A stretch of DNA of 64,000 nucleotides, taken from the NCBI GenBank assembly GCA_026315105.1, contig CM048744.1, forward strand, positions 663,465,676 to 663,529,675. The letters are read 5' to 3'. This stretch comes from Locusta migratoria. Lineage: Eukaryota > Arthropoda > Insecta > Orthoptera > Acrididae. Each line of letters begins with the position of its first letter. Positions within the stretch are counted from its first letter, which is position 1. The notes under the pieces are model-generated. The model was not told the origin of the DNA. It worked only from the letters and a program-made list of their open reading frames with translations, and searched no databases. Both the position numbers and the translations under genes were made by a program. Positions 20,061 to 30,610 of the stretch are shown here, piece by piece.

Positions 20061-20397
20061 AGTCTGTCCTTAGAAAGTCTGGTGTGTATCAGATACCATG
20101 TGGAAATTGTGAATGTTCATTTATAGGACAGACAACCCGCACTGTCCACGAAAGATGTGAAGATTTTAACATCTAAATCATTTTGGGACGCAATTTTTAA
20201 AGAAGCAGTAGAAATTAGATTATCTGAAAATTTAATAAACAGGGATAATGGTTTTAATTTGGACAAGGCGTGGAATCCTGCTTTTAATGTAATAAAATTG
20301 CAGAGATGTCGACAAGGTGTTGCCACCACAGAACACATATCGATAACAGAATCGAACTCCTGATTACTTTCACCACGGGGGACACGAGTGCCAAGTG
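20061..20397 (+). pseudogene. Penelope-like element end (GIY-YIG), copy 2, proximal part
   Basis: The plus strand reads YQIPCGNCECSFIGQTTRTV (the GIY-YIG fold signature region), then HERCEDFNI, a small deletion, SFWDAIFKEAVEIRLSENLI and NRDNGFNLDKAWNPAFNVIK. It is the same family as copy 1, head to head. It stops at 20397, where the hAT-like element begins, and resumes at 24025. The last 8 bases, GCCAAGTG (20390-20397), are the target duplication. The deletion after HERC removes part of the domain, so it is inactive. Confidence 0.72.
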
Positions 20398-20802
20398 CAG
20401 TGGCGTAGCTATGTCACTAAGGGCCCCGGGGCAGAAATGACATTGGGGCCCTCTTTAAAACTAGGCAGGACAAAACTACTTCATCACCAGGTCCTTACCG
20501 CTCGCTGTTCGACATAATAAGGCAAACCTAAATATTACTAAGGAAATTATTATGTGTCATGCAGAAGATAATATTTAATCGTAGTGTCTAATATAATTAT
20601 AACTGTGATATTTTATTATGCTTTTACGCAAACGTTACTGAGTGGATTTGGATAAAATTTTGCAGAGGAATAGAGTTGGACCTGGGTAGGACAGATAAAA
20701 CGACCCTATAGTTTCCTAAGCTGCTCCATACTAGGTGAATGAAGTCCCAAGCAGAAGCTAGTAAAAAATAAACAATGAAGAAATATTACTTAACCACGGC
20801 AA

Positions 20803-21275
20803 CATAATAATAATAATTTCGTGTGGCTCATTGGTCTGTTGCAAGTCTTCCAATTGGACGCCAGCCGGCCGCGGTGGCCGAGGGGACTGACGCGCTCCAG
20901 TCACGGTCCGCACGGCCACTACGGTCGGGGGTTCGAATCCCCCCTCGGGCATGGATATTTGTGCCGTCTTTAGTATAAGGTAGATCATAAGTAGTTTGTA
21001 AGTTTAGGGACTGATGACCCCATAGTTAAGTCCCATAAGCTATACAAACATTTGAACATTTTTTTTTAATTGGACGCCACTTTCGGCCCTAGCCAATCCC
21101 AGTTATTCAACCGGGAAAAGGGGACCTACAGCTTAACTTGTAATCCGAACCGCGTGTCGTTTCTGGCGACTACGCACATCATTGGGAGGTGAAGGATGGG
21201 TTAAAGCGAAGGCTGACAAAATTAAAGGTCCAATCGGGTTCCGAACCCGCGACCTTTCACTTTCCAGTCACACAG
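20803..21275 (-). repeat. SINE-2 (second tRNA-derived SINE family), copy 1
   Basis: On the minus strand it starts with a tRNA-like region (GGTCGCGGGTTCGGAACCC, box B) and ends in ACACGAAATTATTATTATT. The other copy is at 62768-63060 (shared GGGGACCTACAGCTTAA and CGTGTCGTTTCTGGCGAC on plus). SINE-1 is inserted at 20864-21067. Confidence 0.75.
20864..21067 (+). repeat. SINE-1 copy 6 (complete), inside SINE-2
   Basis: Intact boxes and hairpin tail. Perfect 12-bp duplications AATTGGACGCCA at 20852-20863 and 21068-21079. Comparison with the empty SINE-2 at 62820-62835 confirms the insertion point. Confidence 0.95.
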
Positions 21276-22584
21276 ACATTTTTATGCTTCTAAAATAGTG
21301 CTACAATGCGGCTTTTGTTATTAATAAAGACTTAGAATGCATACGAATGAGGTACACCTGTCTGAAGAGAAGTGCCGAGGATTGTGTACTGTCCTCAGTA
21401 TTGCTACTCCCAAACAAAGGAGAAATTTCTGTTACATACTTGTGATATTTGGTGGTGTCATTGACAAGCAATATTTCAGTTTTGCTTTATTTATTTGAAG
21501 TTGTGCAGACATACACCACTTAACCTCCATGCCTTAAATAATGAAAAACTACACCAGTTGGTGAAGTTTATTGCTTATCACAACGAATTTCGAGGATTTA
21601 TTCGCATTTCTAGTGCATTTGTTTACATAAGTACTTTTTTCGACGTTTCAATGTATGATTTCGTGAGACAATTCCATTGCAGTTGTCTCTTTTAGGTTAG
21701 CTACTGAAGTTGGGGTAAAATCGGACAGAATAAATATTGAGTTGTGTGTTTTATCCTAATGTTACAAGCCATAACTTTTTTTCTGTTTGCTTAAAGATAT
21801 TGTGCCTCTTACATTACTCAGAAAATGCAACATAATAATCGTGACTTAGGCCTACTGTACCCTACCTGAGTACAAAAACCAGTGTAAGTAACTATTTTTG
21901 TGTTGTGACACACAGTTTAATGGAGCAGACATAATACCTGCAGGTATAGACAGACGTAGTAGTTAGTATGTAAAATAAGTTGCAAAGATTTTATTATGTA
22001 TGCTACGATTTCCCTCATTACAGTAGGCCTAATCTCAAAAAGATGACATATGTGCAAGAGCTGTATAAAATCACACATGTAAACGTATCGACGTATTTAT
22101 GTAAACAAATGCACTAACAGCGAGAAAAATTCTCTAAATGCGTTGTGCTGCGCATAAAAGTACATAATGGATGCAGTTTTTCAGTATTTAAATCCACGAA
22201 GAACACAGTTCTAGGCCACCCAGAAACATCCGATTATGATGAACGAAATGAAGTGACGGTACACTGAATTTCAATGACTTTCATTAAATATATTTGTGAA
22301 AGACAAGTGTGAAATTAAGAATAATTTTTAACACAAAAACCACTGAAAAGCGGAAGCACACGTTGACCTGCACCACATTTGCAGGTCGCTTCATAGAACA
22401 GACTCATCGCCTTGTTAAAGAACGCAAGAACCAGAAAGAATAATTTGTGGACAGATAATACCCGATTATCACAGTGCAAAACAACGTAACAGAGCCACTA
22501 CAAAAAACATTAAGATACACCACAGTCCCGCACTGAGCACGTTTTTTAGATTATAATGTACGCCTACAATTTCTGATAAAGGAT

Positions 22585-22725
22585 TTAACTAACTTGGAGT
22601 TTCCAATAAACTGTAATATCAGACCATAGTCTCCGAATTATATCCAGATTGTGATAATTATCGTCTTCTGGGTGCCACAATCTTTTTCTTTCTTTCACTA
22701 AGTATATCAGTTGCTCACTGTCCAT
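22585..22725 (-). CDS. Short MADF-domain-like ORF inside the hAT-like element
   Basis: 46 codons from an ATG at 22725. The protein begins MDSEQLIYLVKERKRLW, then HPEDDNYHNLDIIRRLW and SDITVYW. This matches the first two-thirds of MADF (Myb/SANT-like) DNA-binding domains: an acidic start, LI-LV, LW-P, YHN, a spaced W. The reading ends in CTCCAAGTTAGT, which could be a splice donor rather than a true end. Just upstream on this strand (plus 22920-22935) lies GGCTGTGGTCATAGTGGC, similar to PIF/Harbinger ends, whose elements often encode a MADF/Myb protein. It may be the remnant of such an element, or a host exon carried along. Function is unproven. Confidence 0.45.
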   Translation of the reverse strand: MDSEQLIYLVKERKRLWHPEDDNYHNLDIIRRLWSDITVYWKLQVS

Positions 22726-24024
22726 ATCTAGCTTGTAAGAACGTTTGAGCGAAGAAAACAAATTGATTTGAATTTCACCGACTGTCGTCCGAAGTCTCTA
22801 TGTTCGGGCGATGAGATCGGCTACACTGTGACCGTGCACATAGTGGAGTACTGATTTGAAACGATCGGCCGTTTTCCGCCGATGTGTATCGTCGGTAAAA
22901 CCCACCGATATCGAAGCCACTATGACCACAGCCTTAGCTCATTCTTCCGTATCGATCAACGTAATTTCGTTGGTGGCCCAGTCAAAGAAGGAAAATAGGG
23001 GAAAAATTGGTTATGGTTGTTTCAGCAAAAAGTAAGTTGCCGTGCCCCTACCAGGCTTCATAAAGCATACGTTAGTGTCTGGCCAGGAAAAAGTAATAGG
23101 CCTAAGTAAGTTAACTAAGTCGACACCTTCGCTTATTATCGTGACATTGACATAGAGTGCAGCGTCTTGAATGCTCAATTCACTATTGTGACAAAGTAAC
23201 CATAGTTTCTCTTCTTCTTGCACGAATTTCAGAGTGCATTTGCTTACAGCACTTCATTGGGACCTATGATTAAGGAGCACTCCCTTGGGGAAATTCAATA
23301 CACAAACAGTTGAGTCACCATAATAACACTATTCTGTAGTAATAAATTGTAGATACTTCATATTCAAATGTGATCACGTCGTGTAATGTCAAACACACTG
23401 CTAGAAATTCAGCGTCATTGACAGTTATTTCGCAAAGATTGGCAGCCATGGCAACTCTGACTTCAACCGACAGCACACTAACGGTGGCAGGGTCCATGTC
23501 TTAGAGGACAAGCAATCGACCTTGTTATGTTTATATTCTGAGGTGGGAATAATTTTTTGATTTCTCTTCGTGCGTTTGAGGTTTGTTGGTCAGGGTTCAA
23601 AAAAGTTAAAAGTGGAAAATTTTTCTGTCAACTAAAATATTATATACAAAAGAATGTCGATTATCCGAAGTAACTGGAGGACAGTTCGGATTAATCGGAT
23701 AACCGAACAGTACACTTCTAAATATATTATGTATACAGTATTCGGAGGCGCGCGGTCCTTCAGGAGTGGCGTCGTGTGAAGGCCGCATTAGAAGCAGTGT
23801 TCCGCCACCCGGTGGCCCAGTGCGGCTACTGTGGGAGACTTGGTTTGAGGGGAGGAGGAGGTGATGGACGGTAGAATGGGAAACTAAAAAAGTAGAATAA
23901 AAAATTCGCGCTCTACTGTAACTTTTTCGAACGTCGCTCACGGAGGCCGAGGGGCCCCTAGAGCTTGGGGGCCCCGGGGCACTGCCCCGCCTAGCCCTAT
24001 GGTAGCTACGCCACTGGCCAAGTG

Positions 24025-24215
24025 TACCTCTTTGCCGCCGACCAGCATCTGAGACCCGCATGCGCAGTGCCGTCGCGGTGGTGCATATAAGGCCGCGCCT
24101 GGCAACTTGTCGCCACTCTTGGACTCACTCTGAAGACAATACGTGGCCGAAATATTAGTGGAAAACGTGGAATTGCACGGCTGCACGCCCGAAATTTATT
24201 GGATTATTTATAATG
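24025..24215 (+). pseudogene. Penelope-like element copy 2, distal part
   Basis: This resumes TACCTCTTTGCCGCCGACC directly after the hAT-like element's duplication and matches the inverted copy 1 through CGTGGCCGAAATATTAGTGG to GCCCGAAATT-ATTGGATTA. Joining 20397 to 24025 restores continuity with copy 1. It contains CTGAAGA (24130) and CGAAA (24148), spaced as in a hammerhead-like core (see findings). Confidence 0.7.
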
Positions 24216-24399
24216 TTTAAAATCAGTCAATACTTATCCAAATTTCCGAATTGTTCAAAAAGATTTCTGTCTAGTATTAACTGATTTTCAAGCTGTTAAC
24301 TCTTGGAAATAACAAAATATTAATAACAACAAATACATTACAGAAAATATGTATTGAGAGACCAATGTCAGAATTCAGAGGCTGCTAACAGTTATCGAC

Positions 24400-25330
24400 A
24401 AGAGATTCGCATGCTTCCATCACACATTGCTCGAAGCGCCGTTTCTGCGCAATAGATTTTTTGAATCATAGGAGTTACCCCTAAAAATAACACCATATGT
24501 CATAATCGAATGAAAATAAGCAAAGTATACTATTTTTCGTGTTGAAGCGTCTCTTATTTCAGATACTGTTCTGATGGTAAAGAACGCATCATTTAGTTTT
24601 TGAATAAGATCCTGAACATGGCTTCCCAAGACAGCTTACTATCTGGCTTAATTCCATAGTGGCATTTGTACTCAGCGAATTTTTTAAAATTTTATTTGTA
24701 GATAATTTTTCAGCAATTAGTCGTAAATATTTAGTTTATTCAGATCTAGATTTCGACCACTTCATCGCTTAAAACAACATGGAGATCGAAATGTTTTATG
24801 TGTTTTAACCATTTCGTTTTAAGCATTGATAATGACCACACAGTGGTCGAAATCTGGATCTGAGTAAACTGAATATTTCCGACTGAAAAATTATCTACAA
24901 AGCTTACTCTCTATCTAGAAATTTGAACTGTTCAGACTCACTGGTTATGTGCCTATTATGTTTAATCACAATGTTAGTTATTGTTGAATAGTGTGTTAAA
25001 AACTGTAAAGATTGAGCCTTTCTATCAGTATCAATTTATTTTGTACAAGCTATGAACGTATTTATTTAATTGCACTGTTTGATTCTGCTTCAATTTTGCC
25101 AACAACATCCTTCACTAGCAATCTGATGTCATCAGCAAACAGAGATATTTTCGAATTACTTCGTATACTAGCAGGCATGTTATTTATTTAGATTGGAAAC
25201 AACAGCGGTCCCAGTACAGAACTTTAGGACCCTCCCCCCTACTTCAATGTGGCTCATTGTGAATGATAATCACAGGCATTTTCAACAGTGCAGAGAATTA
25301 CGAAGCTGAGCATGTTTCTCAAATCTGCGG
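24400..25330 (-). pseudogene. Jockey/CR1-like LINE RT fragment
   Basis: The minus strand shows a SVLGPLLF-like block, INNMPASIRS, ISLFADDIRLLV (the FADD catalytic pair) at about 25200-25090, and further downstream KLNDAFFTIRTVSEIRDAST, YFAYFHSIMTYGVIFRGNS at 24600-24460. That is the correct order for RT core then thumb/C-terminal region. Stops and a 200-bp inverted repeat (24697-24900) interrupt it. Inactive. Confidence 0.65.
24697..24900. repeat. Foldback repeat within the LINE fragment
   Basis: TTTGTAGATAATTTTTCAG at 24697 is the inverse of CTGAAAAATTATCTACAAA near 24883-24901. Arms of about 70 bp also share CAGATCTAGATTTCGACCAC against GTGGTCGAAATCTGGATCTG. The centre holds a weaker inner repeat. 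Confidence 0.7.
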
Positions 25331-25875
25331 AAGGTCAAGCTGTCGCAACCAGGGGCATACTTCTCTGCTGCTTTCGTCACAGTTGCTTAAATCATTCTGC
25401 CAGTAAAAGGAAGACGGAGGAAATCTGTCATAGTCTTGAAAGGACTGGCCTGTAATTGGTTTGAGCAATCAGTGGAAACAGAAAACATAAATAATGGACA
25501 GAAACATGTATCTTGTCGTTCCGAAACTTAAAACTATGCTTTATGTCGTTCCATCAGGAACCGGTAACTTCATACATGATGTTTCCGTAACAACGTGTAA
25601 CACTTTAATAAGACAGCTTAAGGAGATAACTGGAAAACAATCACATTATTTGGTACTTCCTTACTTGCTTTAGTTACAGATTTGCACTGTATCTCACAAA
25701 AGTGCTGAAACTGACGACCATCCAAACTCAATATGAAACTTGGGATCGGTGAACAAGAGTCTGACAAATATCGCTGGTGTGTTTCGAGTCACATCACGAG
25801 TAACAACAATTCAGCAACTAATTCCACTTCCGAATCCACTGACATCTGATACGAATATGATGGTATTACCATCGA
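25331..25875. other. Gene-free interval
   Basis: AT-rich, no repeat family recognised. ACCATCGA (25868-25875) is the left target duplication of the next element. Confidence 0.5.
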
Positions 25876-26444
25876 TAGATGGGAGAGGAACATGGTCGAT
25901 AAACAGTGCGGACAGGAAGAGGGTAGAGGCTTTTGAAATGTGGTGCTAAAGAAGAATGCTGAAGATTAGGTGGGTGGATCGCATAACTAATGAGGAGGTT
26001 GTTATGTTGTTGTTGTGGTCTTCAGTCCGGAGACTGGTTTGATGCAGCTCTCCACCCTACTCTATTCTGAGCAAGCCTTTTCATCTCCTCATAAGAACGG
26101 CAACCCATATCCACTTGAATCTGCTTACTATACGCGTCTCTTGGCCTCCCTCTGCGATTTTTACCCCACATACTTGGAGGTACTGAACAGAATTGGAAAG
26201 AAAAGGAATTTCTGGCACTCCATGACTAAAAGAAGGTATCTATTGGTAGGACACATTCTTAGACATCAGGGAAGTGTGTGGGGGGTAAAAACTGCAGAGG
26301 AAGACCAAGAGATGGATACAGAAAGCAGATTCAGACAGATGTAGGTTGCCGTTCTTACGTGGAGTTGAAGATGCTTGATCAGAACAGGGTATTGTGGAGA
26401 GCTGCATCAAACCAGTCTCCGGACTGAAGACCACATCAACAACA
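25876..26444 (+). pseudogene. RTE-clade LINE 3' fragment with an RTE tail inserted
   Basis: Encodes scraps of the RTE C-terminus: RVEAFEMWC, a stop replacing the next Tyr codon, RMLKIRWVDRITNEEV, then after an insertion LNRIGKKRNFWHSMTKRR, GHILRHQGSVWG. It ends with CAAACCAGTCTCCGGACTGA and CAACAACA. Duplications ACCATCGA are at 25868-25875 and 26445-26452. The insertion is 26000-26175 on the minus strand. Confidence 0.85.
26000..26175 (-). mobile_element. RTE 3'-tail insertion (176 bp) inside the RTE fragment
   Basis: Reads on the minus strand as the last 176 bp of the same RTE family, ending in the ACAACAACA-type tail, with GGAGGT at 25994-25999 and 26176-26181 as a 6-bp duplication. The RTE copies at 15760 and 33690 lack it, so the insertion site is directly verified. 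Confidence 0.85.
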
Positions 26445-26639
26445 ACCATCGACAGAATGAACTAAAATGGTTCGACGTCTTTCTGTTTGTTCTACGAAGA
26501 GAAGAGAATAAAGTTATGGCAACTGAGATAGTGGTAATAACAGAAAGTTTCTGCAGAGGACATGGGTTTACTCTCGCAAAGAAATTGCACAAGCAATTAG
26601 GTCCAGATAGTGTAGCAAGCAGGTAGTGCAATCAAACAA

Positions 26640-27233
26640 CATTTTGAATTACTCGAAGCTATGGCATGAAGAGGCATACGAAGGTTGGAACACAAAGGAA
26701 GGTGGCTGCAGCCATTGGAAAGTCACAAAGTGTAATTTCCAGGTCCTGGACGCGATTTCAGACAACAGGAACCGTTAAAAGAAGGCAGGGTCCAGGTCGT
26801 CCACGGTTAACATCACTAAGAGATGACTGTTATCTCCGGTTAACAGCCCGTCAAGACGCGAGACTGAATGCAACTCAGCTGTAACGCACCCTCCAGGCAA
26901 CAACAGGACGCGCAATATCAACACCGAAATCGCCTTCGGAAATGTGGCCTCACGCACGAAGGCCTATGGTGTCCCACCAAAACCACGATATCGCTTAGCT
27001 CGTAGAAACTGGACGGAGGAACATCAGGATTGGAGTCGTAACGAATGGCGCCGCGTTCTGCTCACAGAAGAGTCAAGATTTCCTTTCAGCCAGACAATCG
27101 TCGTGGAACTCGGAAGAGAATGTGGAACTCTGAACAGTCCTGCTTAAGTGCAGTAAACATTCCATTGTGGTGCACGAATAGTGTGGGCAGTAGTCAGTAT
27201 TGGCGGACGTAACGACCTCTATGTCGCTTTGAC
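26640..27233 (+). pseudogene. Tc1-like transposase, N-terminal and central part
   Basis: VAAAIGKSQSVISRSWTRFQ (helix-turn-helix), TGTVKRRQGPGRPRLTS (GRPR linker), DCYLRLTARQDARLNATQL, then in another frame YGVPPKPRYRLARRNWTEEH, WSRNEWRRVLLTEESRF. The second block is the region of the first catalytic Asp, here changed (TEESRF rather than SDESRF). The order and motifs identify Tc1. At least one frameshift, and it is cut by a LINE at 27234. The remaining C-terminus is at 28305. Confidence 0.78.
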
Positions 27234-28304
27234 TGCTCAGAGGTAGAAAAATAAGATGTATCGACCTTTTGTTCTGCCATACGACAAGGCTTCCTTATGG
27301 TGGACGATAACGCGTGGTTATGGTACATCACCCAAATTTTCGAGTGGATAGGGGATTTCCTGTCAGAGAGGACACAGTTTGTAGTAATCAACGGTAAGGC
27401 ATCGACTAAAGCAGATGTAGGGCGTTCCACAGGGTAGTTTTATTGGTCCTGTGCTGTTCCTTATTTACATAATTTTTGGGGACATCTTAAGTAGCTCTCT
27501 TAGGTTGTTTGCGGATGACGCCGCCATTTACCGTCTAGTAATATAATCTAAAGATTAAAATCAACTGCAGAACGATCTGAATATCACTATGGTGTAAAAA
27601 TTTACACTTGACTCTAAATAATGCGAAGTGTGAAGTCGTTCACATGAGTACGAAAAGAAATCCGTTAAAGTTTGTTTACAAGATAAATCAATCAAATGTG
27701 TGGCTGTACACTCCACAAAATAACTAGGAATTACTACTACTTCAGACTTAAACTGGAAAGAACACGTAGATAATGTCGTGGGAAAGGCGAAAGACTGCGT
27801 TTTAATGGCGGAACCCTTAAAACATGCAACATAACTTGTAAAGAAACTCCATACACTACGCTTGTCCGTCTTTTTTTTTTTTTTTTTTTTTTTTTTTTGA
27901 GTATTGCTGCCCAGTGCGGGATCCTTATCAGGTGGGTTTGACGAAGGACATCGAAACCAGAGAAGGACAGCTTGTTTCGTGTTTCACGATACAGGGGAGA
28001 CAGCGTTACGGAAATGATACAGGACCTGGGATGGGAATCATTACAACAATGGCGCTTATAGCTGCGTCGTGGACTACTTACGAAACTCCCATCGCCAACA
28101 TTCTCCTCCGAATGCAACAATATATTGTTGACTGACACATAGATAGAAATGATCATCAGAATAAAATACGAGATTCAGGTGCTCTTTCTTCCCGCGCGCT
28201 ATTCGAGAATGGAATGGGAGATAAATATTATAATGGTGGTTCGATGAACCCTCTGCCAGGCACTTAAATGTGATTTGCAGAGTATCCCATGTAGATGTAG
28301 ATGA
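27234..28304 (+). pseudogene. CR1/jockey-like LINE 3' fragment inside Tc1
   Basis: The plus strand shows IFEWIGDFLSERTQFVVING, a damaged VPQGSFIGPVLFLIY-like block, RLFADDAAIYR, and NNAKCEVVHMSTKRNPLKFV, LNWKEHVDNVVGKAK, then a T run (27871-27898), SLLPSAGSLSGG-like and RWESFQ-like C-terminal pieces. It ends with the tail ATGTAGATGTAGATG. Multiple stops. The same family is found, inverted, at 42790-43530. Confidence 0.75.
27871..27898. repeat. Poly(T) tract
   Basis: About 28 T inside the LINE fragment, replacing coding sequence present in its relatives. Confidence 0.85.
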
Positions 28305-28620
28305 AACGCTAGTCCTCACAGGTCTGCGCTGTTGGACAACATGCTTGAAGCTGACGAAATTGAACTCGTGGATTAGCCAGCTTGTTCATCGATCTTAAAC
28401 CCGACTGAGCATGTCTGGGATGCACTTGTCAGACGCGGTGCAGCCACACCAGAAGATTGTACAGCAGAATAGTATACTAATAGAAGAATGACCAAATGTG
28501 CCTGACTGATAACTTCATACTGCCCATGCCACGCAGCGGTGAAACTGTACTGTCCGTCCGTGGCGATCTCACATCGTATTAGAAGCCAACGAAAATGACT
28601 TTTTCACTATTATGGAACGC
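28305..28620 (+). pseudogene. Tc1-like transposase, C-terminal part
   Basis: LDNMLEADEIELVD, a stop where the family has Trp, PACSSILNPTEHVWDALVRR and GAATPEDCTAE. This corresponds to the SPDLNPIEH-WDALGRR block with the third catalytic residue (Glu retained). It continues the 26640-27233 reading after removal of the LINE. It ends in typical degenerate C-terminal sequence (LRRGETVLSVRG-like). Confidence 0.72.
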
Positions 28621-29048
28621 CCATGGTGTCTCGCTCTAAGTAAACGCCATGTAAATCTCATGTAAAGATACTTGTGGCAAGAACACACGTAATTTTTAAT
28701 TATGCAATACAGATGACGATCCACTTTGGTGATGTGAATTTTAATCGTTTGACAATGATCTTTTTCTTATATTATATTTTCACGAGTAACTCTTTATTTT
28801 ATTGAAAATAGGATAACATTGTAATTTTTTTTCTGTGGATGATGACATAGCTCACCGAAATCGGTAAAAAACCAGCAAACTAATAAATTAGCGATGTTGA
28901 CTGAAGTAAGTGCGCTTTATACAAATTTTCGATCACTCTCCACAGGCGTAATATGCCACTTAACTATACTCAAGTGAGGAATTGAGACAGCTAAATATCT
29001 TACTGTATTAGACACAAATTACTATTTTAACCAATATATAAATAAAAA
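28621..29048. other. Gene-free AT-rich interval
   Basis: No coding motif. 28850-28875 (GATGATGAC...CACCGAAATCGG) resembles Penelope-type 3' signatures. Confidence 0.4.
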
Positions 29049-29310
29049 GCGAGCGAGGTGGCGCAGTGGTAACGCACTGGACTCGCATTCGGGAGGATGG
29101 TGGTTCAAATCCACCTCCGGTCATCCAGATTTAGGTTTTCCGTGATTTCCCTAAATCGCTCCAGGCAAATTCCGGGATGGTTCCTTTCAAAGGGCACGGC
29201 CGCTTTCCTTCCACAGCCTTACCCAAAAATCCGAGCGTTAGCTCCGTCTCTAATGACCAAGCTGTCGACGGGACGTTAAACCCTAAGCTTCCTTCCTTCC
29301 TTCCTTCTAC
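29049..29310 (+). repeat. SINE-3 (tRNA-derived), copy 1
   Basis: The tRNA-like head GGTGGCGCAGTGGTAACGCA (box A) and GGTGGTTCAAATCCACC (box B), then the conserved body GGGATGGTTCCTTTCAAAGG and end GTCGACGGGACGTTAAACCC, terminating in (TTCC)n. Other copies are at 46065, 49575 and 61225. Confidence 0.88.
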
Positions 29311-29944
29311 ATAAAAACCGGTACGATATGTCACCTGATCCTCTACTTGTCTTGAGCAGCGTATAAATAATCGGCACGGAAGAGAGAGAGAGAGAGGAAG
29401 TGGAGGAAGAGAGAGAGAAATGGTTCCGATTTATATTCTCTATGTGGGTGGATGAACTATAACTTTGTTATTCATGTTCATGAGGTCTTTCACCTGCAAC
29501 AATAATGCTCCAGCGAACAACATTCTAAGTAAAAGGTCATCTATATAAATATTTAAAGTCGTAGGAGTGCCTGATTGATTTGTCAGCTTATGTCTTCCGC
29601 AGATTCTCGATTAGAAAGAGGGAGATGTATATACTAGCAACATTCGTATACTGGACGATGTTAAACGCTGGTACGGATATTGGCGAACAAACGCTCTCTG
29701 TATTTCTGCTAGAGGGAATGCGCTGGGACGAAAACTGGGTTCGCAAGGCCCGCATAAGAACAAAGGCGCATTATAAGAGTGCCCGGCGTAATTGCTGTGC
29801 CAGTGAATCTCATTATTAGAGGAAACCTGTGGCAAACTGCATATCAACGCTGGTTCCTACCGCACTAAACTCAATGCTTGTAGGCGTGTGTTGTCTCCCA
29901 GCTTGAAAACTGGATACTGTTTCTATGAGGATCCATAAGCCGGA

Positions 29945-29990
<46 letters not shown>

Positions 29991-30520
29991 ACCTACAGTA
30001 CTTTAAGTGATAAAACCTACTACACATACACAGAGAAATTATGTGTTATACTATCGCAAACATAAAGTATGTCTCATGTATTATATTTAAATGAACAGAA
30101 TATGAAATTTATCTAGTTTCTCTCACGACGTCTGTAGACTTTAGTGCTAAGTAATTCTTTGAAACAGTAATATCAACATTAATACAGCAAGACACTCTAC
30201 TCTCTTGGGCTACGACACTGCGGAAATTTTTGTATGTGCTGACATTGTTCTGTGCTATGGCAGCGTCGATGAGATATACGTTGCGTTTACTTTCATTATA
30301 TTGTTAACCGTATATATCCTACAATGCAAAATACACTTGTGTGTGTCCGTCGGTCCAGAACTTTTACTTCAGATCATTTATCTGACGGCTTCCAGGGTCA
30401 ACAAAGCTTTCAATATTTTTCGTAATTAATGACAGAATTTCAAAACTTTTACTCATTACGAGGTAAAGGACTCATAGTTCAATACAATTAAACAAGTATT
30501 ACAATTAAAATCTTTGTGTT
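29311..30520. other. Gene-free interval with poly(A)
   Basis: An AG-rich run at 29380-29418 and a 44-A run at 29946-29989. Nothing coding seen. Confidence 0.5.
29946..29989. repeat. Poly(A) tract, 44 bp
   Basis: Uninterrupted A run. It could be the tail of a decayed retrocopy, but no body is recognisable upstream. Confidence 0.9.
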
Positions 30521-30524
30521 TGTC

Positions 30525-30610
30525 TTGGAGCTCACAACTGTGATTAAAGCGTCTCCCTAGTAAGCAGCAGGTCCCGGTTTCGAATCTCACCCACAGCACA
30601 AATTTTAATT
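30525..30610 (+). repeat. tRNA-like SINE fragment
   Basis: AGCGTCTCCCTAGTAAGCAG, then GGTCCCGGTTTCGAATCTCAC resembles an anticodon arm plus box B. No acceptor stem can form, so it is not a tRNA gene. Confidence 0.4.

Larger units (their letters stand above)
20398..24016. mobile_element. hAT-like DNA transposon, 3.6 kb, with 8-bp target duplication
   Basis: The two ends are inverted CAGTGGCGTAGCTA, followed by GC-rich subterminal GGGCCCCGGGGC motifs on both sides. Flanks are GCCAAGTG at 20390-20397 and 24017-24024. An 8-bp TSD with CAGTG termini is characteristic of hAT (P elements also make 8 bp). I find no intact hAT transposase. The interior holds a SINE-2 with a SINE-1 inside it, a MADF-like ORF, and CGGATTATCCGAA-like sequence at 23660-23710 reminiscent of pogo elements. 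It is probably non-autonomous or decayed. Confidence 0.7.

Noticed and set aside
29049..29125. Ala-type tRNA gene suggested by boxes A and B
   Set aside because: The acceptor ends do not pair, and the sequence continues into the conserved SINE-3 body found in three other places.
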